In this document: positions 1 through 11,064 of the stretch, one piece after another
How positions within the stretch are numbered: the first letter of the stretch is position 1
Layout of the letters: the number at the start of each line of letters is the position of its first letter
Assembly: GCF_030246845.1 (NCBI RefSeq)
Contig: NZ_CP126889.1
Location: 3,715,001-3,779,000, forward strand
Reading direction: 5' to 3'
DNA from: Enhydrobacter sp.
GTDB taxonomy: Bacteria; Pseudomonadota; Alphaproteobacteria; Reyranellales; Reyranellaceae
DNA length: 64,000 nucleotides
The notes under the pieces: generated by a model
Database searches by the model: none
What the model was told of the DNA's origin: nothing
The model's input: only the letters and a program-made list of their open reading frames with translations
Program-made: the position numbers and the translations under genes

Positions 1-16
1 ACGAGGTGCTCGTTGC

Positions 17-64
17 CACCCTTCGAGACGCATCGCTGCGTGATGCTCCTCAGAGTGAAGTGAT
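17..64. repeat. Alphaproteobacterial palindromic dispersed repeat (probable copy)
   Basis: The stretch contains the words CACCCTTCGAGACGC and GCTCCTCAGAGTG flanking a central hairpin, with arms at 30-36 and 40-46 (one G-T pair) and a 3-base loop. This layout resembles palindromic repeats scattered between genes of many Alphaproteobacteria. It lies just downstream of the cytochrome oxidase operon. Only one copy is visible here, so the repeat status rests on memory of the motif, not on counting. Confidence 0.45.
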
Positions 65-94
65 CTGACTCCACCATTGCGGACACCGCTTTAG

Positions 95-361
95 TTAGCG
101 CGTCGCGTAGTCGATCGTGGCGAGGCCGAACAGGATCAGGAGCCAGACGCCGGCCCCCAGGGCGAACACCCGGATCAGGCCCTGCTCGCTGCGAAGCTGC
201 ATGAAGAACCAGAAGATCAGGGCCGCCTTGGCGAAGGCGATGCTGAGACTGACCACGATGCTGGCCGTTCCCGTCAGCACGAAGCTGGCGCCGACCGTGA
301 GCGCCAGAAAGGCCAGCAGGGCGCCCCAGACTCCGGCCAGACGCCATTGCACCGTGCTCAT
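95..361 (-). CDS. ctaF: Cytochrome c oxidase subunit IV, small membrane subunit
   Basis: This 88-residue protein has three hydrophobic segments (about residues 7-28, 34-56 and 62-85), the usual layout of the prokaryotic subunit IV family, which stabilises the aa3/caa3 oxidase in the inner membrane and carries no cofactors. It is the last gene of the respiratory operon, 5 bases after subunit III. I chose the ATG at 361 because GAGGTG stands 6 bases upstream; a GTG at 370, overlapping the previous stop, has no properly spaced ribosome site. Assignment rests on hydrophobic pattern and position, because this family is poorly conserved. Confidence 0.8.
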   Translation of the reverse strand: MSTVQWRLAGVWGALLAFLALTVGASFVLTGTASIVVSLSIAFAKAALIFWFFMQLRSEQGLIRVFALGAGVWLLILFGLATIDYATR

Positions 362-366
362 GGCCG

Positions 367-994
367 TCACCTCGCGAGATAGAGAACGGGATAGAGGAAC
401 ACCCAGATGGCGTCGACCAGATGCCAGTAGAGCCCGGCGTTCTCGACCACGATCGAGCGGCGTGGCAGGCGGAGCCTGTCGATGCCGGCCAGCGCCGCCA
501 CACCCGACAGCAGCACGACGCCGACCGTCACATGGAGGGCGTGCAGGGCCGTCGCGATCAGGTAGAGGTTCATGAAGAGATGGTCGATCCGGCCGGCGAA
601 GCGGCCCGGGTCGTCGAAGCCGGGCAGCACTCCGTCGGCATATTCGAGGCTGTACTCGAAGGCCTTGATGGCGAGGAAGGCAACCCCCAGGGCGGCCGCG
701 ATCGCGAGCAGGATCACGACCAGCCGCCGCTCCGCCGCGCGCGCGGCATGGACGGCCACCGCCACGGCGAGGCTCGAGGTCAGCAGCACCGCCGTATTGA
801 GGGCGCCGATCCAGACGTGCAGGCTCTTCGAGGCTTCGACGACTTCGTGCGGATGGACGACGCGGATCACGAGGGCGGCGGCGAACAGGCCGCCGAACAG
901 CATGATCTCGCTGCCGAGAAAGATGTACATGCCCATGAGGCCGGCGGCGCGCTGCTGCTCGGCATCGACATAGGGGCCGCTCACGTAGGAGGGG

Positions 995-1002
<8 letters not shown>
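367..1002 (-). CDS. ctaE: Cytochrome c oxidase subunit III
   Basis: This 211-residue polytopic protein matches subunit III of heme-copper oxidases. It has the N-terminal [15 protein letters not shown] segment with the conserved Glu of the lipid and proton-related site, the HALHVTVG motif in the middle, and a closing [18 protein letters not shown] segment typical of the family's last helix. Five membrane helices fit, as in the short five-helix version common next to caa3 oxidases. It has no redox cofactor and is thought to stabilise proton uptake into subunit I. Its start overlaps the end of subunit I by 8 bases, which suggests coupled translation. Confidence 0.95.
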
Positions 1003-2664
<1,662 letters not shown>

Positions 2665-2668
<4 letters not shown>

Positions 2669-3612
2669 CGAGGGGCCTCCCGCGGTTCGCCGCCAAGGGA
2701 CTTGATGTAGGCCACCAGCTTCAGGACATCGGCTTCGCTCAGCACATTGCGGAAGGTCGGCATGATGTGCGGATAGCCGGCCGCGATCTGCGACTGCGGC
2801 AGCAGGATGCTGTCGCGGATGTACTGCTCGTCGGCGATCACCGTCTGGCCGTTCTCCAGCGGCACCGGCTTGCCGAACAGGCCGTCGAGCGACGGCGCCT
2901 TCACCGTGGCGGAAGGGCCGTGGCAACCGCTGCAGCCGCGACTGCGGAACAGCGTCGCGCCCTGCGCCGCCAGCGACTGGTCGACCCCGGCCTGCTCGAG
3001 CCAGCGCGCATAGGCGGCATCGCTCAGCACGTAGACATGGCCGCCCATCAGCGAGTGGTCGGCGCCGCAGAACTGCGAGCAGCGCAGGGGATAGGTGCCC
3101 TGCTTGTCGGCCGTGAACCAGAGGCTGGTGTAACGGCCGGGCACGACATCCTGCTTGAGGCGCAGGGCGGGAATGAACAGGCTGTGAATGACGTCCTGCG
3201 ACGCCATCGTCAGCCGGACCGGCTTGTCGACCGGGATGTGCAGGTCGTTGATCTCGCGCTGGCCGCCCGGATGCTGGAACTTCCACATCCATTGCTTGGC
3301 GACGACCTGCACCTCGAGCGCTCCCGGTGGCGCGCGATGGATGTCGAAATAAAGCCGCGTCGCCCAGACATAGAAGATCAGCAGGAGCAGGAAGGGAACG
3401 ATCGCCCAGGAAAGCTCCAGTGCCATGTTGTGGTCGACACGGTGGGCGCGATTGGCGGCGCGGCCGCGCCGATATTTAACCGCAAACACCAGCATCAGGA
3501 CGAAGACCGGCGCCGACAGCAGCACTACGAGCACAACGACCGCGATGGTGAGGTGATCGACCTCGGCGGCGTAGCCCGAGGCCTGTGCCGGCCAGAGCGG
3601 GAAGTGGCTCAT
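2665..3612 (-). CDS. ctaC: Cytochrome c oxidase subunit II fused to cytochrome c (caa3 type)
   Basis: This 315-residue subunit has two N-terminal membrane helices (about 20-45 and 68-85) and a periplasmic cupredoxin domain. The binuclear CuA ligands are in [12 protein letters not shown] (two Cys, His, Met). A C-terminal cytochrome c domain carries one heme motif, CSGCH, and a likely axial Met in [10 protein letters not shown]. The fusion defines a caa3-type oxidase, in which the fused heme relays electrons to CuA; here the donor is probably the alternative complex III encoded upstream. It shares ATGA overlaps with sco upstream and ctaD downstream. Confidence 0.96.
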
Positions 3613-4394
3613 GGCGCATCGCGCTGCAGGCGGCGACGCTCGCGCAGGATGGCAAGGCCGATCAGGCCGCCGGCCGCCACGACCGTGATCGCGCCGCCGA
3701 TGCGCAGCGCCGTCCAGATCAGCGAGCCGTAGCGGCCGGTCTGCGGGTCGTAGTGGTAGCAGAGCAGCAGGAGCTGATCGCCCCAGGTGCCGATCTTGCC
3801 GTTGCCGGCCTCGGTCAGCGCGAGCCTGAGATCGACCGGGTCGGGGGCGATGCCGTAGAGCCAGCGCGACAGGCGTCCGTCCGGCGTCAGCACGGCGACC
3901 GCGGCGATATGGGCGTATTGCTGCAGATCGTCGTCCCAGCCGTAGCGATAGCCCAGCCGGTCGGTAATGGATTTGATATCGCGTTCGGTGCCCGTGAACC
4001 CCAGGATGCCATGCCGCAAGGACGGGAACGACTGGCGCAGCTTATCGAGCGACTGCCGCGCGTCGGCCGGGCCCTCGCGCGGATCGATGCCGAAGGCGAC
4101 GATGGTGAAATCCCGACCGGCCACGAATTTCTGGCCGGCGGCCGTCTGCGCCAGTCCGGCAAGCGTCAGACCGCAGATATTCGGGCAGCGATGGACGACG
4201 GGCGCCAGAACGATCGGCTTGCCGTGGCCCGCCTGGCGCAACGTTGTCGGCCTGCCGCTTTCGTCCTGGAAGGCGAGGTCGAGCGGCAGCGTGGCGCCTG
4301 CCCGGCGATCGATGCCCGTGGCCTGGAAGGCGTCGAACGCGAGCGCGCTCCCGCAGGTCGACAGGACGACGATGAAGGCCATCAGCGCTCTCAT
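3609..4394 (-). CDS. Sco1/SenC-family copper chaperone for CuA assembly
   Basis: This 261-residue protein has an N-terminal signal segment (residues 1-19), a thioredoxin-like domain with the copper-binding CPNIC motif and the distal His in QQYAHIA, then a C-terminal membrane anchor around residues 228-250. Sco proteins deliver or reduce copper for the CuA site of oxidase subunit II, which is the next gene. A C-terminal rather than N-terminal anchor is the form usual in alternative complex III clusters. The ATG at 4394 overlaps the previous stop as ATGA; longer versions of the frame run into the upstream gene and lack a signal peptide. Confidence 0.9.
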   Translation of the reverse strand: MRALMAFIVVLSTCGSALAFDAFQATGIDRRAGATLPLDLAFQDESGRPTTLRQAGHGKPIVLAPVVHRCPNICGLTLAGLAQTAAGQKFVAGRDFTIVAFGIDPREGPADARQSLDKLRQSFPSLRHGILGFTGTERDIKSITDRLGYRYGWDDDLQQYAHIAAVAVLTPDGRLSRWLYGIAPDPVDLRLALTEAGNGKIGTWGDQLLLLCYHYDPQTGRYGSLIWTALRIGGAITVVAAGGLIGLAILRERRRLQRDAP

Positions 4395-4780
4395 GGCGAC
4401 GACCGCTTGTTCTCGTCGTCCGCGTCGGGCCATCCGCGCTCGACCAGGAGCTGCATGGCGCGCTCGATCGGAATCCGGGTGCGACCGTGCCGGCCGTCGA
4501 GCCAGGCATAGCCCTCGAGCCGCTTGCGGGCCGCCGCTTCGATCGCGGGGCGGCTGCTGCCCTCGACGACCTCCAGGTGCGGTCCGGGCGGCAGCGACTG
4601 CTGGCGGGCGATCAACCACCAGGGACCCGCTGTCGGCAGATGCGGAAACAAGGCGAACAGGACAGCGATCAGGACGCATGCGCAGGCGATGCCGGCAAAG
4701 AGCGCGAGCGCCAGGGCGCCGATCAGCCGTGCCGAGAGATCGCGCGGCTCGTACCCGGCCGGTGTCGTCGGCGGCGTCAT
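4391..4780 (-). CDS. Small membrane protein in the ActG position of the ACIII-oxidase operon
   Basis: This 129-residue protein has one strong membrane helix (about residues 19-46) and a hydrophilic C-terminal half containing GYAWLDGRHGRTRIPIERAM. That phrase resembles short proteins sitting between actF and sco in other alternative complex III clusters, where the region may contact the assembly chaperone or complex. No cofactor motif is present. Both ends form 4-base ATGA overlaps with neighbours, so it is certainly part of the operon. Calling it ActG is positional; I cannot confirm homology with the Rhodothermus ActG subunit. Confidence 0.75.
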   Translation of the reverse strand: MTPPTTPAGYEPRDLSARLIGALALALFAGIACACVLIAVLFALFPHLPTAGPWWLIARQQSLPPGPHLEVVEGSSRPAIEAAARKRLEGYAWLDGRHGRTRIPIERAMQLLVERGWPDADDENKRSSP

Positions 4781-5820
4781 GAGGGCGCCCTTGCTTCCCG
4801 CCGTCCCAGCCGCTCGAGGATCAGGGGCGCGGCGGCGAACATGGCCGCTGTCAGCACGCCCAGCCCCAGCAGCGACGCGATCGCCGCGAGGGCGGCGACG
4901 GTCTCGTGATCCGGCACGGTCGGCAGCACGAGCCAGGCCATCTCCAGCGCCTTGCCCAGCAGCACGACGAACGCGAGGGCGAGAAGCCAGCGGACGCCGT
5001 TGCGGACAGGCGGGAAGAAGAGAAGGAAGGTCGGGCCGAGATGCAGGGTCGCGATTGCGTACTCGGCCGCCGCCCAGAAGCCTTCGCCGCGGCGCCGATA
5101 CCACGCCACGCTGGCCGGCAGGTTGTTCGACCAGATGATGAAGTACTGCATGAAGGCGAAGTAGGCCCAGAACAGCAAGGCGCAGAGAAACAGGCCGCCC
5201 AGCAGGCCGGCCTGGCCGGACGGACGGGCGCTGGTGAGGCGCACGACGAGCAGCACCGCCAAGGCGATGGTCATCTGATCCGCGAGCACATAAAGCCCGA
5301 AACCGGAAGAATGGAATTCGGGATCGAGGGACATCAGCCAATCGACCGCGATCGTGGTGGCGAGTATCACGTAGGCGATCAGGCCGGCTGATGACACCGG
5401 CACGGACCGGGCCGGCCGCATGACCAGCAGCAGGGCGAGGGCGGCGAGGCAGACGAAGAAGAGGACCGTGCGCAGGACGAAGAAGGCAGGCGAAAGATAG
5501 ACGGCGCGGTAGCCCGAACGCGCCTCGTGCACCCAAGGGTAGAGCGCGGCGAGACCGATCAGGATCGGCAGCGCGGCGATGGCGGCGAGGGGAAGCAGGA
5601 CCAGCGTGCTTTCGGCCGGACAGGCGAACTCATCGCGCCAGCGTCCCGGGATGAGCCGCATCATCATCAGGAGACCGAGGGCTCCGATCGGCAGGCCGCT
5701 CCAGAAGGCAAAGCCCGTGAGCCAGCCGGCCAGCGCGGCCCGGGCGTTCACAAAGGCAAGCAGGAGGGCGACCGCGCAGGCGATGACGCCGACCGCGAGG
5801 CGGAGGCGCGCGTCGTTCAT
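4777..5820 (-). CDS. actF: Alternative complex III subunit ActF (membrane, NrfD-like)
   Basis: This 347-residue, roughly ten-helix membrane protein contains ALLFWAYFAFMQYFIIWSNN and WYRRRGEGFW, which I recognise as typical of ActF. In the complex it pairs with ActC in the inner membrane; it is related to NrfD-type quinol-interacting subunits, but in solved structures ActC rather than ActF holds the quinol site. The start at 5820 lies in an ATGA overlap with actE and the stop in an ATGA overlap with the 129-residue gene. Confidence 0.88.
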   Translation of the reverse strand: MNDARLRLAVGVIACAVALLLAFVNARAALAGWLTGFAFWSGLPIGALGLLMMMRLIPGRWRDEFACPAESTLVLLPLAAIAALPILIGLAALYPWVHEARSGYRAVYLSPAFFVLRTVLFFVCLAALALLLVMRPARSVPVSSAGLIAYVILATTIAVDWLMSLDPEFHSSGFGLYVLADQMTIALAVLLVVRLTSARPSGQAGLLGGLFLCALLFWAYFAFMQYFIIWSNNLPASVAWYRRRGEGFWAAAEYAIATLHLGPTFLLFFPPVRNGVRWLLALAFVVLLGKALEMAWLVLPTVPDHETVAALAAIASLLGLGVLTAAMFAAAPLILERLGRREARAPS

Positions 5821-6353
5821 CGTCCGCCTCCGTCGAGCTTCGCGCGGTCCGCGTCGGTCAGGACGGAGGCCGGTGCATCCTGGCTGAGCTGGAGCGCGCG
5901 GATGTAGGCCGCGATCGCCCACCGATCGGCCGGCGAGACGCGGTCGGCGTAGGAGTACATCACGCCGTGGCCGTTGGTGATCACGTCGACGAAGTAGGAT
6001 GAGGGAGCGTCGCGCAGCCGGTCGATATGGAAGCTGGGCGGATGCGGGAAGCCGCGGCTGGGCACGATGCCCTGGCCATGGCCGGAGAGATCGTGACAGG
6101 GCGTGCAGTAGATGCCGAACCTCTCGCGGCCGCGCGCCAGCAGCGCCTCGGTCATCGCCGGCCGCTCACGCAGCGCCTGACGCTGCGCCGGCGCGTCGCG
6201 GGCAATCGTGCCGTCGGGCGCGGCCTGCAACGACTTGCCGTCGCTGAAAAGAACGCTGCGCTCCTCGGAGTCGTACCGCGGCTGGTGACGCATCTGGTCG
6301 CACGACGACACCGCCGCCAGCAGGATCGCCACGATCGCGAATCCCGGATTCAT
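5817..6353 (-). CDS. actE: Alternative complex III subunit ActE, monoheme cytochrome c lipoprotein
   Basis: This 178-residue protein has a lipoprotein signal (hydrophobic residues 4-15, then AVSSC with the lipidated Cys about residue 18) and one c-type heme motif, CTPCH, with a probable axial Met in NGHGVMYSYADRV. ActE is the periplasm-facing monoheme subunit that can pass electrons from the multiheme ActA to the oxidase or to soluble cytochromes. It is coupled by ATGA overlaps to actD and actF. Confidence 0.92.
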   Translation of the reverse strand: MNPGFAIVAILLAAVSSCDQMRHQPRYDSEERSVLFSDGKSLQAAPDGTIARDAPAQRQALRERPAMTEALLARGRERFGIYCTPCHDLSGHGQGIVPSRGFPHPPSFHIDRLRDAPSSYFVDVITNGHGVMYSYADRVSPADRWAIAAYIRALQLSQDAPASVLTDADRAKLDGGGR

Positions 6354-6910
6354 TCCGGGATCTCCGTGTGCTCGACCGGCGACACCCGGACCGGCGTCAG
6401 AGTCTCCAGGAAGGCGCGCGTGCGGCCTTCGTCGAACAGCGGATCGTTGCCGAAGACCAGCAGGAAGAACTTGTTCGAGCTCGCCAAATGAAACTCGTCG
6501 AGGTCGAACAGCGGATGGTGCAGCCGCGGCAGACGATTGAGCGCCAGCATGCTGCCGATGGCGAACAGGACGGCGAACAGCACCGTGAGCTCGAAGGTGA
6601 TCAGCATGAAGGCTGGGTTCGCGACCAGCGGCCGGTTGCCGATATCGATCGGGAAGGCGTAGTTGGTGTAGACCTGCATGCCGTAACCCACGGCCGCACC
6701 CAGGACACCGCCCAGCAGGGTAAGAAGCGGCACGCGTTGATCCTTGAAGCGGAGCCGCTCCGCGAGGCCGTCGATCGGGAAGGGCGAATAGGCCTCGAGC
6801 TGGCGCAACCCTGCATCCCGCGCCTTGTCGACGGCGTCGAGCAGGCGCTCCGGCTTGTCGAACTCGGCCAGCATGCCGAACAGTCCGGTGCCGGGAGCGG
6901 ACTCAGCCAT
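6350..6910 (-). CDS. actD: Alternative complex III subunit ActD (DUF3341)
   Basis: This 186-residue protein matches the DUF3341/ActD family. It has an N-terminal cytosolic domain starting GLFGMLAEFDKPERLLDA and including RQLEAYSPFPIDGL, two membrane helices (about 83-103 and 120-142), and a C-terminal FFLLVFGNDPLFDE segment. It is a structural subunit without cofactors. Its start overlaps the end of actC by 8 bases. Confidence 0.92.
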   Translation of the reverse strand: MAESAPGTGLFGMLAEFDKPERLLDAVDKARDAGLRQLEAYSPFPIDGLAERLRFKDQRVPLLTLLGGVLGAAVGYGMQVYTNYAFPIDIGNRPLVANPAFMLITFELTVLFAVLFAIGSMLALNRLPRLHHPLFDLDEFHLASSNKFFLLVFGNDPLFDEGRTRAFLETLTPVRVSPVEHTEIPE

Positions 6911-8267
6911 GCGCCGTCTCCGTCGCTTCTTCCGCTTCTTCCTTCTCCTCGAACAGGGCCTCCTTGACCTCGAACGAGGAGATGATCGGCAGGAAGCGCA
7001 CGAACAGCAGGAACAGCGTCAGGAAGACGCCCAGCATGCCGGCGAACAGGGACCAGTCCCAGAAGCTCGGGTGGTACTCGCGCCAGGACGAAACCAGATA
7101 GTCGCGATAAAGCGTCGTCACCAGGAGCATGTAACGCTCGAACCACATGCCGACCGTCACCGAGAGGCTGATCAGGAAGAGCAGGAGCGGCTGCCGGCGG
7201 ACGCGGCGGAACCAGAGAAGTTGCAGCGGGACGAAGTTGGCGAGCACCGCCCCCCAGTAGCTCCAGGCATAGACGCCGCCCAGGCGGTCGAGCAGGGTGC
7301 CCATCTCCTGATGCTCGCCGGCATAGAGCGTGTCGAACACTTCCGACCAGTAGCCGTAGGCGGTCATGAGCCCGGTCGCGAGCAGGAACTTGGCCAGGAG
7401 ATCGAGATGCCGCGGCGTCACGAGGTTCTGCAAGCCGAGGGCATGGCGAAGGATGACGGCGATCATCGACACCACGGCAAAGCCCGAGAAGGCGGCGCCG
7501 AGCACGAAGTAGGGCGGGAACACGGTGGAGGTCCAGCCCGGGATCGGTCCGGCGGCGAACAGCAGCGAGACTTCCGAATGGACAGAAACCACGAGAGGCA
7601 CGGCGATGGCCGCCGTAAGCCGGTAGGCCTGCCGCCAGCGCGCCCAGTGATGGGCCGCGCCCCGCCATCCCAATGCGAACAAGCCGAAGAACACCTGGGC
7701 GCGCCGCCTGGTCGCGCGGTCGCGGGCCGAGGCGAGATCCGGAACAATGCCGATGTACCAGAACAGGATCGAGACGATGAGGTAGGTGAGGACCGCGAAG
7801 AAGTCCCAGGTGAGCGGGCTCTTGAACTGCGGCCACACCGTCATCGTGTTGGGATAGGGCGCGATCCAGTAGAACAGCCAGGGCCGGCCGAGATGGACGA
7901 GCGGGTAGAGGCCGGCGCAGATCACCGCGAACAGCGTCATCGCCTCGGCGAAGCGGTTGAGCGAGTTGCGCCAGTGCTGCTCAAGCAGCAGCAGCATCGC
8001 CGAGATCAGCGTGCCGGCATGGCCGATGCCGAGGAACCAGATGTAGTTCGAGATGGCGAGGCCCCAGGCGACGGGGATGTTGTTGCCCCAGACTCCCACG
8101 CCGTACCAGAACAGCACCGTGACGGAGACGAAGAAGGAGAGCAGAAGCAGCAGCGCGACGCCGAAGCAGATCCACCAGGCGCGCCGCTTCGGATAGTCGA
8201 GGGCTATGCCGACGATCTCGCCGGTGATCGCAGCGTAGCCGCGCGCGGTCGGTGCGAGATCCGTCAT
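6903..8267 (-). CDS. actC: Alternative complex III subunit ActC (NrfD-type quinol-binding membrane subunit)
   Basis: This 454-residue polytopic protein has about ten membrane helices and family landmarks near NYIWFLGIGHAGTLISA, HLGRPWLFYW and WSEVFDTLYAGE. ActC is the NrfD/PsrC-like subunit that oxidises menaquinol or ubiquinol at the periplasmic side and passes electrons to the iron-sulfur clusters of ActB. The C-terminal tail is rich in Glu and Ala. It starts in an ATGA overlap with actB. Confidence 0.95.
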   Translation of the reverse strand: MTDLAPTARGYAAITGEIVGIALDYPKRRAWWICFGVALLLLLSFFVSVTVLFWYGVGVWGNNIPVAWGLAISNYIWFLGIGHAGTLISAMLLLLEQHWRNSLNRFAEAMTLFAVICAGLYPLVHLGRPWLFYWIAPYPNTMTVWPQFKSPLTWDFFAVLTYLIVSILFWYIGIVPDLASARDRATRRRAQVFFGLFALGWRGAAHHWARWRQAYRLTAAIAVPLVVSVHSEVSLLFAAGPIPGWTSTVFPPYFVLGAAFSGFAVVSMIAVILRHALGLQNLVTPRHLDLLAKFLLATGLMTAYGYWSEVFDTLYAGEHQEMGTLLDRLGGVYAWSYWGAVLANFVPLQLLWFRRVRRQPLLLFLISLSVTVGMWFERYMLLVTTLYRDYLVSSWREYHPSFWDWSLFAGMLGVFLTLFLLFVRFLPIISSFEVKEALFEEKEEAEEATETAHG

Positions 8268-11059
8268 GACGGACGCCGGCCGGGGCCAATGCGCGCGAGG
8301 TAGGTGGTGCGCGGCCGGGTGTTGGCCTCCTCGAGCAAACTGTAGTCGCGCGGGCTCGCCTTCCGTTTGCTGACGGCGCTTTCGCGATCGATGATGTCGC
8401 CGAAGACGATCGCCTGCGTCGGGCAGGCCTGCTGGCAAGCGGTCACGACGTCGCCGTCGCGGATCGGACGGCCGGCGATCTGCGCGGCGATGCGGGCGGC
8501 GCTGATGCGCTGGACGCAATAGGTGCACTTTTCCATGACGCCACGACTGCGCACGGTAACATCGGGATTGCGCATGGCGCGGATCTGCTCGGGGTCGTTG
8601 CCGGTGTACTCGAACCAGTTGAAGCGACGAACCTTGTAGGGGCAATAGGAGGCGCAGGTCCGGGTGCCGACACAGCGGTTGTAGACCTGGAGATTGAGGC
8701 CGTCGTGGCTGTGCACCGCGGCATTGACCGGGCAACCCATCTCGCAGGGCGCCTGTTCGCAATGCATGCAGGGAACGGGCTGGAAGCTCGAGACCGGCTG
8801 GTCCTTATCACCCTCGAAGTAATGATCGACACGTAGCCAGTGCATCTCGCGACCCTGCTCGATCAACTCCTTGCCCACCACCGGGACGTTGTTCTCGGCC
8901 ATGCAGGCGACCATGCAGGCATTGCAGCCGATGCAGAGATCGAGATCGATCGATATGCCCCACGACGGGCTGTCCCAATGGCGGGGAGGGTAGAAGCTGG
9001 CGGTTTCGGGGTGCTTTTTCACCGCCGCATCGGGAGTATCGACGCGGCGCACGAAGTCGAAGCCGTCCATCTCCTGGTTGAGCTGGGTGCTCGCCACCAC
9101 GAGACGGCTGCCGGTCGGGGCAAGCGTGGCGCCGGCGACCGTCCACGAATTCACATCGTTGCAAAGAGCGAAGGCATCGTAGCCTAGACCGTGCGGCAGC
9201 GGCCCGGGCCGGTCCGCGCCATAGCCCACAGTCAGCGTGACGGTGCCGTCGTCCTGGCCGGGCGCGATCCAGGCGGCGCCAATGATGCGGCGTCCATTGG
9301 CCTCAAGCCGCAGCTCGTCTCCCCTCGCGATGTTGCGCTGGGCCGCGAGCCCGGGGCTCACGAGGAGGACGTTGCCCCAGGTCACCTTGCTGATCGGCTT
9401 GGGCGTCTCCTGCAGCCACGCGTTGGTGGCGAAGCGACCGTCCCAGATCGACGGATCGGGCCGGATGTCGACCGAGAGTCCGCTCGCCGGGGCCGTCTTG
9501 ATAGAGACGTCGCGGTTCGCGACGGCGGGGACAACTGGCGCGGGCGCGCTGTCGGCCACGAAGCCCCGGACCAGTGCGTCGCGCCACCGGTCGTCGAAGT
9601 CCTGGCGCCAGGCATCGCGCCAGGTCGCGCGGACAAGATCGTGGTCCGATCGCGTGTCGCCAGCCCAACTGTCGAGGACGGCGTGAAGCGAGCGCACATT
9701 GTAGAATGGCCGGATCAGCGGCTGCGTGAGGCAAACCGTTCCGTCGACCGAGCGGCCATCTGTCCAGCTCTCGAGATCGTGCTGCAACGGGACATGCCAG
9801 TGGCTCAGCCCCGCCGTCTCGTCGGCATGGAGGCCGGCATGGAGCGTGAACTCGACCTTCCCGAGCGCCTCTCCAAAGCCCAGCCCCGCGGGGGTCGCGT
9901 AGCCCGGATTGACGTCGAGCATCACGAGCGTCGTGACATGTCCTCCCCGCATGTCCTCGACGAGGCTGCTTATCGAACCGCCGTCGCCGGGCGCCGGAAC
10001 GGCGGCAATCGGGTCAGTGAAGATCAGCGTATTGCCGAAAGCACCCAGCCGCTCGTTGACGAGGAGCGCCGTGGCATGCACTTCCGGCGTCTGCAGTGAC
10101 CCCGCGGTGACAACGGCGGAGCCGCGCTTGGTATTGATTGCCGTGACAATCTGATCAACCCATGCGGTCTCGGTCGGAGACAGGGGGTTGGCCGGCGACG
10201 GGCCGACGCCGAGCGCCCGGGCGATCGCTGTGGCAACAAGGCCGAGCCGCGGTGATGCAACGGTAAGGCGGTGGTCGGCCGTCGAGCCGGTTGCGGTCAG
10301 GCTGGGCTCGGCGACGAACAGGGTCGAATCGCCTTGCCCGCGTTGCCGCGCCAGTCGGCGCTGCGACCATCGGCGGGCGCTCACGGCCTGCCGCGGCCCC
10401 GGCCCGAGGAAGTCGTCGTCGAGGCTGACCACCACGTTCGCCTTGTCGAAACGAAAGTGCTGCTCGAGCGGCCGGCCGAACACGCGTCGTGTCGCCTGTT
10501 GACGGTTGACATCGGCCAATGGCTCGCTGACATGCCACCGCGCGTTCGGCCAGCGCCGAAGAAGATCCGAGATCTGACGCAGAAGGGTGGGCGAGGTGAC
10601 GGCGCCGGTGAGCAGTCGGAATCCCCCGCCTTGCCCTTCGTCGAGCATCAACTTGCGCTTGGAAACGGCGGCATCGCAGGCCGCCCAGGTCGCGGTCCGG
10701 CCGAGCAACTGCGGCGCCTGCGATCGCGCCGGGTCGTACAGGCCGAGCAACGCGGCTTGCATGAAGACGTCGGTGGCCCCGCCGGTCGCGGGATGCTCCG
10801 CATTGCCCTCGAGCTTAACCGGCCGTCCGACATAGGTCTTGCCCAGGACCGGCTGGGCATAGCCCGCGAAGTTCACGGCCGTCGCGTACCATCTGGGCTT
10901 GCCGGGCACGACGAATTCCGGCGCGTTGACATAGGGAAGGGCGCGCTCGTCCGCGCGGGCGCGTTTGCCCGCCGCCGACGCCAGCGCGAGCGACGCCGCC
11001 ATGGCGCGCAGCAGGGAGCGGCGGTCGACATCGGGTGGTGTGCGACGATCACGATCCAT
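8264..11059 (-). CDS. actB: Alternative complex III subunit ActB, molybdopterin-like plus Fe-S ferredoxin domain
   Basis: This 931-residue protein begins with a Tat signal (DRRSLLRAM, then a hydrophobic stretch). A large domain related to molybdopterin oxidoreductases follows, which in this family has lost the cofactor. About residues 690-930 form a ferredoxin-like domain with four cysteine groups: CIGCNACMVAC, CMHCEQAPCEMGC, CVGTRTCASYC and CTYC followed by CQQACP. These should hold three [4Fe-4S] and one [3Fe-4S] cluster that wire ActC to ActA. The chosen ATG at 11059 lies 5 bases after actA and just before the Tat motif; longer starts add only out-of-frame actA sequence. Confidence 0.95.
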   Translation of the reverse strand: MDRDRRTPPDVDRRSLLRAMAASLALASAAGKRARADERALPYVNAPEFVVPGKPRWYATAVNFAGYAQPVLGKTYVGRPVKLEGNAEHPATGGATDVFMQAALLGLYDPARSQAPQLLGRTATWAACDAAVSKRKLMLDEGQGGGFRLLTGAVTSPTLLRQISDLLRRWPNARWHVSEPLADVNRQQATRRVFGRPLEQHFRFDKANVVVSLDDDFLGPGPRQAVSARRWSQRRLARQRGQGDSTLFVAEPSLTATGSTADHRLTVASPRLGLVATAIARALGVGPSPANPLSPTETAWVDQIVTAINTKRGSAVVTAGSLQTPEVHATALLVNERLGAFGNTLIFTDPIAAVPAPGDGGSISSLVEDMRGGHVTTLVMLDVNPGYATPAGLGFGEALGKVEFTLHAGLHADETAGLSHWHVPLQHDLESWTDGRSVDGTVCLTQPLIRPFYNVRSLHAVLDSWAGDTRSDHDLVRATWRDAWRQDFDDRWRDALVRGFVADSAPAPVVPAVANRDVSIKTAPASGLSVDIRPDPSIWDGRFATNAWLQETPKPISKVTWGNVLLVSPGLAAQRNIARGDELRLEANGRRIIGAAWIAPGQDDGTVTLTVGYGADRPGPLPHGLGYDAFALCNDVNSWTVAGATLAPTGSRLVVASTQLNQEMDGFDFVRRVDTPDAAVKKHPETASFYPPRHWDSPSWGISIDLDLCIGCNACMVACMAENNVPVVGKELIEQGREMHWLRVDHYFEGDKDQPVSSFQPVPCMHCEQAPCEMGCPVNAAVHSHDGLNLQVYNRCVGTRTCASYCPYKVRRFNWFEYTGNDPEQIRAMRNPDVTVRSRGVMEKCTYCVQRISAARIAAQIAGRPIRDGDVVTACQQACPTQAIVFGDIIDRESAVSKRKASPRDYSLLEEANTRPRTTYLARIGPGRRPS

Positions 11060-11064
11060 GTCCG

